Part shown: positions 22,270 through 24,073 of the stretch, in pieces
How the letters are laid out: every line of letters starts with the position of its first letter
Position numbering within the stretch: the first letter of the stretch is position 1
Origin: CALCKU01 sp964534845
GTDB taxonomy: Bacteria; Pseudomonadota; Alphaproteobacteria; Caulobacterales; Maricaulaceae
Assembly: GCA_964534845.1 (NCBI GenBank)
Contig: CAZHPV010000037.1
Location: forward strand, 1-24,073
Length of the DNA: 24,073 nucleotides
Reading direction: 5' to 3'
The notes under the pieces: generated by a model
Database searches by the model: none
Seen by the model: only the letters and a program-made list of their open reading frames with translations
What the model was told of the DNA's origin: nothing
Position numbers and translations under genes: made by a program

Positions 22270-23091
22270 ATGGCCATGTTTAAACGTCCCAAAGTTATGG
22301 GCATTTTAAATGTCACCCCTGATAGTTTTTCCGACGGTGGGCGGTATGACCAGCTTGATCTGGCCGTCAAACAAGGCCTTGACCTTATAGATGCGGGGGC
22401 TGATATCCTCGACATTGGCGGAGAAAGTACAAGGCCCGGTGCCGAGCAAATCACTGTCAAGGAAGAGGTTCGCCGCACGGTTCCCGTAATTATCGAGCTG
22501 CGGGATGCCACGCGGGATTTTGATATAGGGCCAGTCATTTCCATTGATACGCGTAAACCCGAAGTGGCAGAAGCCGCTATTCTGGCAGGTGCGGACATTT
22601 GGAACGATGTCTCAGCCCTAACTTTTGATAAGCGATCAGAAGCGATGGCTGCAGAGCTTGCCTGTCCGCTTATTCTGATGCACGCTCAAGGCAGGCCTGA
22701 AAACATGCAGGATAATCCACATTACGCGGAAACGGTCCCCGAGATAAAAGACTGGCTGGCCAAGCGCATTGATGCGTGTGAATTTGCAGGTATTGAACGT
22801 GAGATGATTACTCTGGACCCCGGAATTGGCTTTGGGAAACGCCACGCCGATAACCTCGCCATTTTCAATCAGCTTACCAGCTTTAAAACGCTTGGCTGCC
22901 CCTTGCTTATGGGAGCCTCCCGCAAGAGCTTTATTGGCCGTATAGATGGGAGCGCAGCGGATGACCGATTGGGCGGCTCTATTGCGGCGGCGCTATGGTC
23001 AGCCGCGCAGGGCGTTGATATACTCCGCGTTCATGATGTGAGCGAGACGGTGCAGGCTTTAAAAGTGTGGGAGGCAATGGCGAATGGATGA
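22270..23091 (+). CDS. folP: Dihydropteroate synthase
   Basis: FolP joins p-aminobenzoate to 6-hydroxymethyl-dihydropterin pyrophosphate in folate synthesis and is the target of sulfonamides. The 273-residue TIM-barrel protein shows MGILNVTPDSFSDGG (10-24), DIGGESTRPGA (48-58), NDVSAL, DPGIGFGK (from Asp183) and ASRKSFIG (Arg218-Lys219-Ser220), all the pterin and pABA binding elements. There is no clear Shine-Dalgarno before ATG 22270, and ATG 22276 is an equal alternative. It is commonly found after ftsH. Where glmM often follows in other proteobacteria, thiD follows here, overlapping by 8 nt. Confidence 0.96.
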   Translation: MAMFKRPKVMGILNVTPDSFSDGGRYDQLDLAVKQGLDLIDAGADILDIGGESTRPGAEQITVKEEVRRTVPVIIELRDATRDFDIGPVISIDTRKPEVAEAAILAGADIWNDVSALTFDKRSEAMAAELACPLILMHAQGRPENMQDNPHYAETVPEIKDWLAKRIDACEFAGIEREMITLDPGIGFGKRHADNLAIFNQLTSFKTLGCPLLMGASRKSFIGRIDGSAADDRLGGSIAAALWSAAQGVDILRVHDVSETVQALKVWEAMANG

Positions 23092-23950
23092 AAACCCTTC
23101 CAAAGGTCGCGTCCTTATCATCGCAGGCTCTGATAGTTCTGGCGGGGCGGGATTACAGGCTGACATAAAAACATGCGCCGCCTTCGGTGCGTATTCCATG
23201 ACGGCTGTGACAGCTATCACGGTGCAAAATACGCTAGGCGTACAGCAGGTCGAGCTTATCTCGGCTGAACTTGTGCGCGCGCAAATCCGCGCCTGTCTGT
23301 CTGATATAGGGGCCGATGTCATCAAGATTGGTATGTTAGGCGACGAAGCGATAATTGAGGCCGTGGCAGACGAAATAGCGGACAGTGAAGCCTTTGTCAT
23401 ACTCGACCCAGTCATGGTCGCAACATCAGGCGATACCCTATTAAACGAAGGCGGCATAGAGGTGCTTAAATCCCGTCTCATCCCCGTGGCAGATGTCCTT
23501 ACCCCGAATGTGCCAGAAGCGAAAATGCTCACAGGGATAGAAATTGACGACGTCGATAGCCTGACTGCGGCGGGGCAGGCCTTGCTCGATATGGGACTTT
23601 ATGCGGTCTTGATGAAAGGCGGTCATCTTGAGGGCAATACGGTGGTCGATGTTCTGGTAACAGAAGAAGGGGCCAGCATGATGAGCGGCCCGCGTATAAG
23701 AACGCGTCATACACACGGAACAGGCTGTACACTGGCGAGTGCGCTTGCCGCAGGCTTGTCGCTGGACGTTCCCTTAGAGCAAGCGGTATTGGCTGCCCGC
23801 GAATTTGTATATGAGGCCATACGCACAGCCCCAAAGTTGGGCCAAGGAAACGGACCACTTAACCACGGACTTGTTAGCTTGGATGCAGATAAAGAAGCGC
23901 CCCAAACGGATGACGCTTCAAATCCATTTTCTGTTTTAAAAGACTTGTAG
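23084..23950 (+). CDS. thiD: Hydroxymethylpyrimidine/phosphomethylpyrimidine kinase ThiD
   Basis: ThiD phosphorylates the pyrimidine precursor of thiamine twice (HMP to HMP-P to HMP-PP). The 288-residue ribokinase-fold protein has AGSDSSGGAGLQADIKT (14-30), VTAITVQNT, DPVMVATSGDTLL, LTPNVPEAKMLTG, MKGGHLEG and the anion-hole/active-site motif HGTGCTLASA with Gly212 and Cys215, in the right order and length. About 25 extra residues at the C-terminus (after HGLVSLD) are acidic and not typical. The start overlaps the folP stop, suggesting coupling of the two vitamin genes. The next gene on the minus strand ends on the very next base. Confidence 0.95.
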   Translation: MDENPSKGRVLIIAGSDSSGGAGLQADIKTCAAFGAYSMTAVTAITVQNTLGVQQVELISAELVRAQIRACLSDIGADVIKIGMLGDEAIIEAVADEIADSEAFVILDPVMVATSGDTLLNEGGIEVLKSRLIPVADVLTPNVPEAKMLTGIEIDDVDSLTAAGQALLDMGLYAVLMKGGHLEGNTVVDVLVTEEGASMMSGPRIRTRHTHGTGCTLASALAAGLSLDVPLEQAVLAAREFVYEAIRTAPKLGQGNGPLNHGLVSLDADKEAPQTDDASNPFSVLKDL

Positions 23951-24073
23951 TCACAGGTTTTCTGTCGTGGCTTGCGGGCCCATACGAGAAATTATCACTC
24001 CGGCAAGAATAACCCCGAGGGCAATAGCTATGCGCCATGTAAAAACTTCATGCAATAGAACAATACCAAATAT
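23951..24073 (-). CDS. C-terminal end of a DMT/EamA-family transporter (partial, 5' end outside window)
   Basis: On the minus strand the frame is open from the window edge to a TGA at 23953-23951 and encodes 40 residues. They read FGIVLLHEVFTWRIAIALGV, then ILAGVIISRMG and a short polar tail. The GE-x-FTW-like motif followed by one hydrophobic helix and a few polar residues is the typical end of EamA/DMT drug-metabolite exporters (last membrane segment). The family call from 40 residues is fairly specific but not certain; the substrate is unknown. It abuts the thiD stop with no gap, tail-to-tail. Confidence 0.65.
   Translation of the reverse strand: MFGIVLLHEVFTWRIAIALGVILAGVIISRMGPQATTENL

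Noticed and set aside
23059..23532. Minus-strand open frame of 157 codons over folP/thiD
   Set aside because: Ser/Ala/Thr-rich composition typical of the antisense of a real gene; thiD on the other strand has all its motifs.

Overview
The window reads as a compact, ordinary chromosomal stretch of an alphaproteobacterium of moderate G+C content. The evidence is the run ybgC … tolQ-tolR-tolA-tolB-pal-cpoB-tilS-ftsH, which is typical of Alphaproteobacteria, a direct-repeat LexA box of the alphaproteobacterial form GTTC-N7-GTTC in front of ruvCAB, GANTC sites in promoters, and the best-matching protein families. The low G+C and the gene set suggest a marine Hyphomonadales/Maricaulales-like lineage, but that placement is inference. 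I saw no insertion sequence, prophage, CRISPR array, tRNA or rRNA.

Left part (1-7646): the tail of an unknown gene; a large unknown multi-pass membrane protein; a rhomboid protease (minus); a GYF_2-domain protein with a SinR/Cas2-like C-terminus; glnE (minus, tail-to-tail with it); yebC; and a small secreted protein of unknown function (minus).

The 515-bp gene-free stretch 7647-8161 is the most interesting part. On the minus strand, about 7997 to 7845, four successive stem-loops all expose a C-rich loop (UUCCCUU or UCCUCUU), and the last stem is followed by a U-rich tract. This looks like a small RNA with several anti-Shine-Dalgarno loops. A perfect tandem 11-bp repeat (8026-8047) sits just upstream of it. 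Next come an 18-bp palindrome and a LexA-controlled promoter that appears to start the ruvC mRNA at its own start codon.

Middle (8162-13445): ruvC-ruvA-ruvB are translationally coupled (Holliday-junction processing). They are followed by a strong sigma-70-type promoter driving an aldehyde dehydrogenase of the coniferyl-aldehyde type, a YbgC thioesterase, a small protein built of two related winged-helix-like repeats (DUF3320-like), and a minus-strand lipoprotein.

Right part (13677-24073): the envelope-spanning Tol-Pal machine (inner-membrane TolQRA, periplasmic TolB, lipoprotein Pal, CpoB) is followed by tilS (tRNA-Ile lysidine synthase), ftsH (membrane AAA+ protease), folP (dihydropteroate synthase), thiD (HMP/HMP-P kinase) and the C-terminal end of a DMT/EamA transporter on the minus strand. 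Several protein starts are moved here to better-supported codons (ruvC, ruvA, pal, cpoB, the aldehyde dehydrogenase, the GYF protein and the secreted protein).
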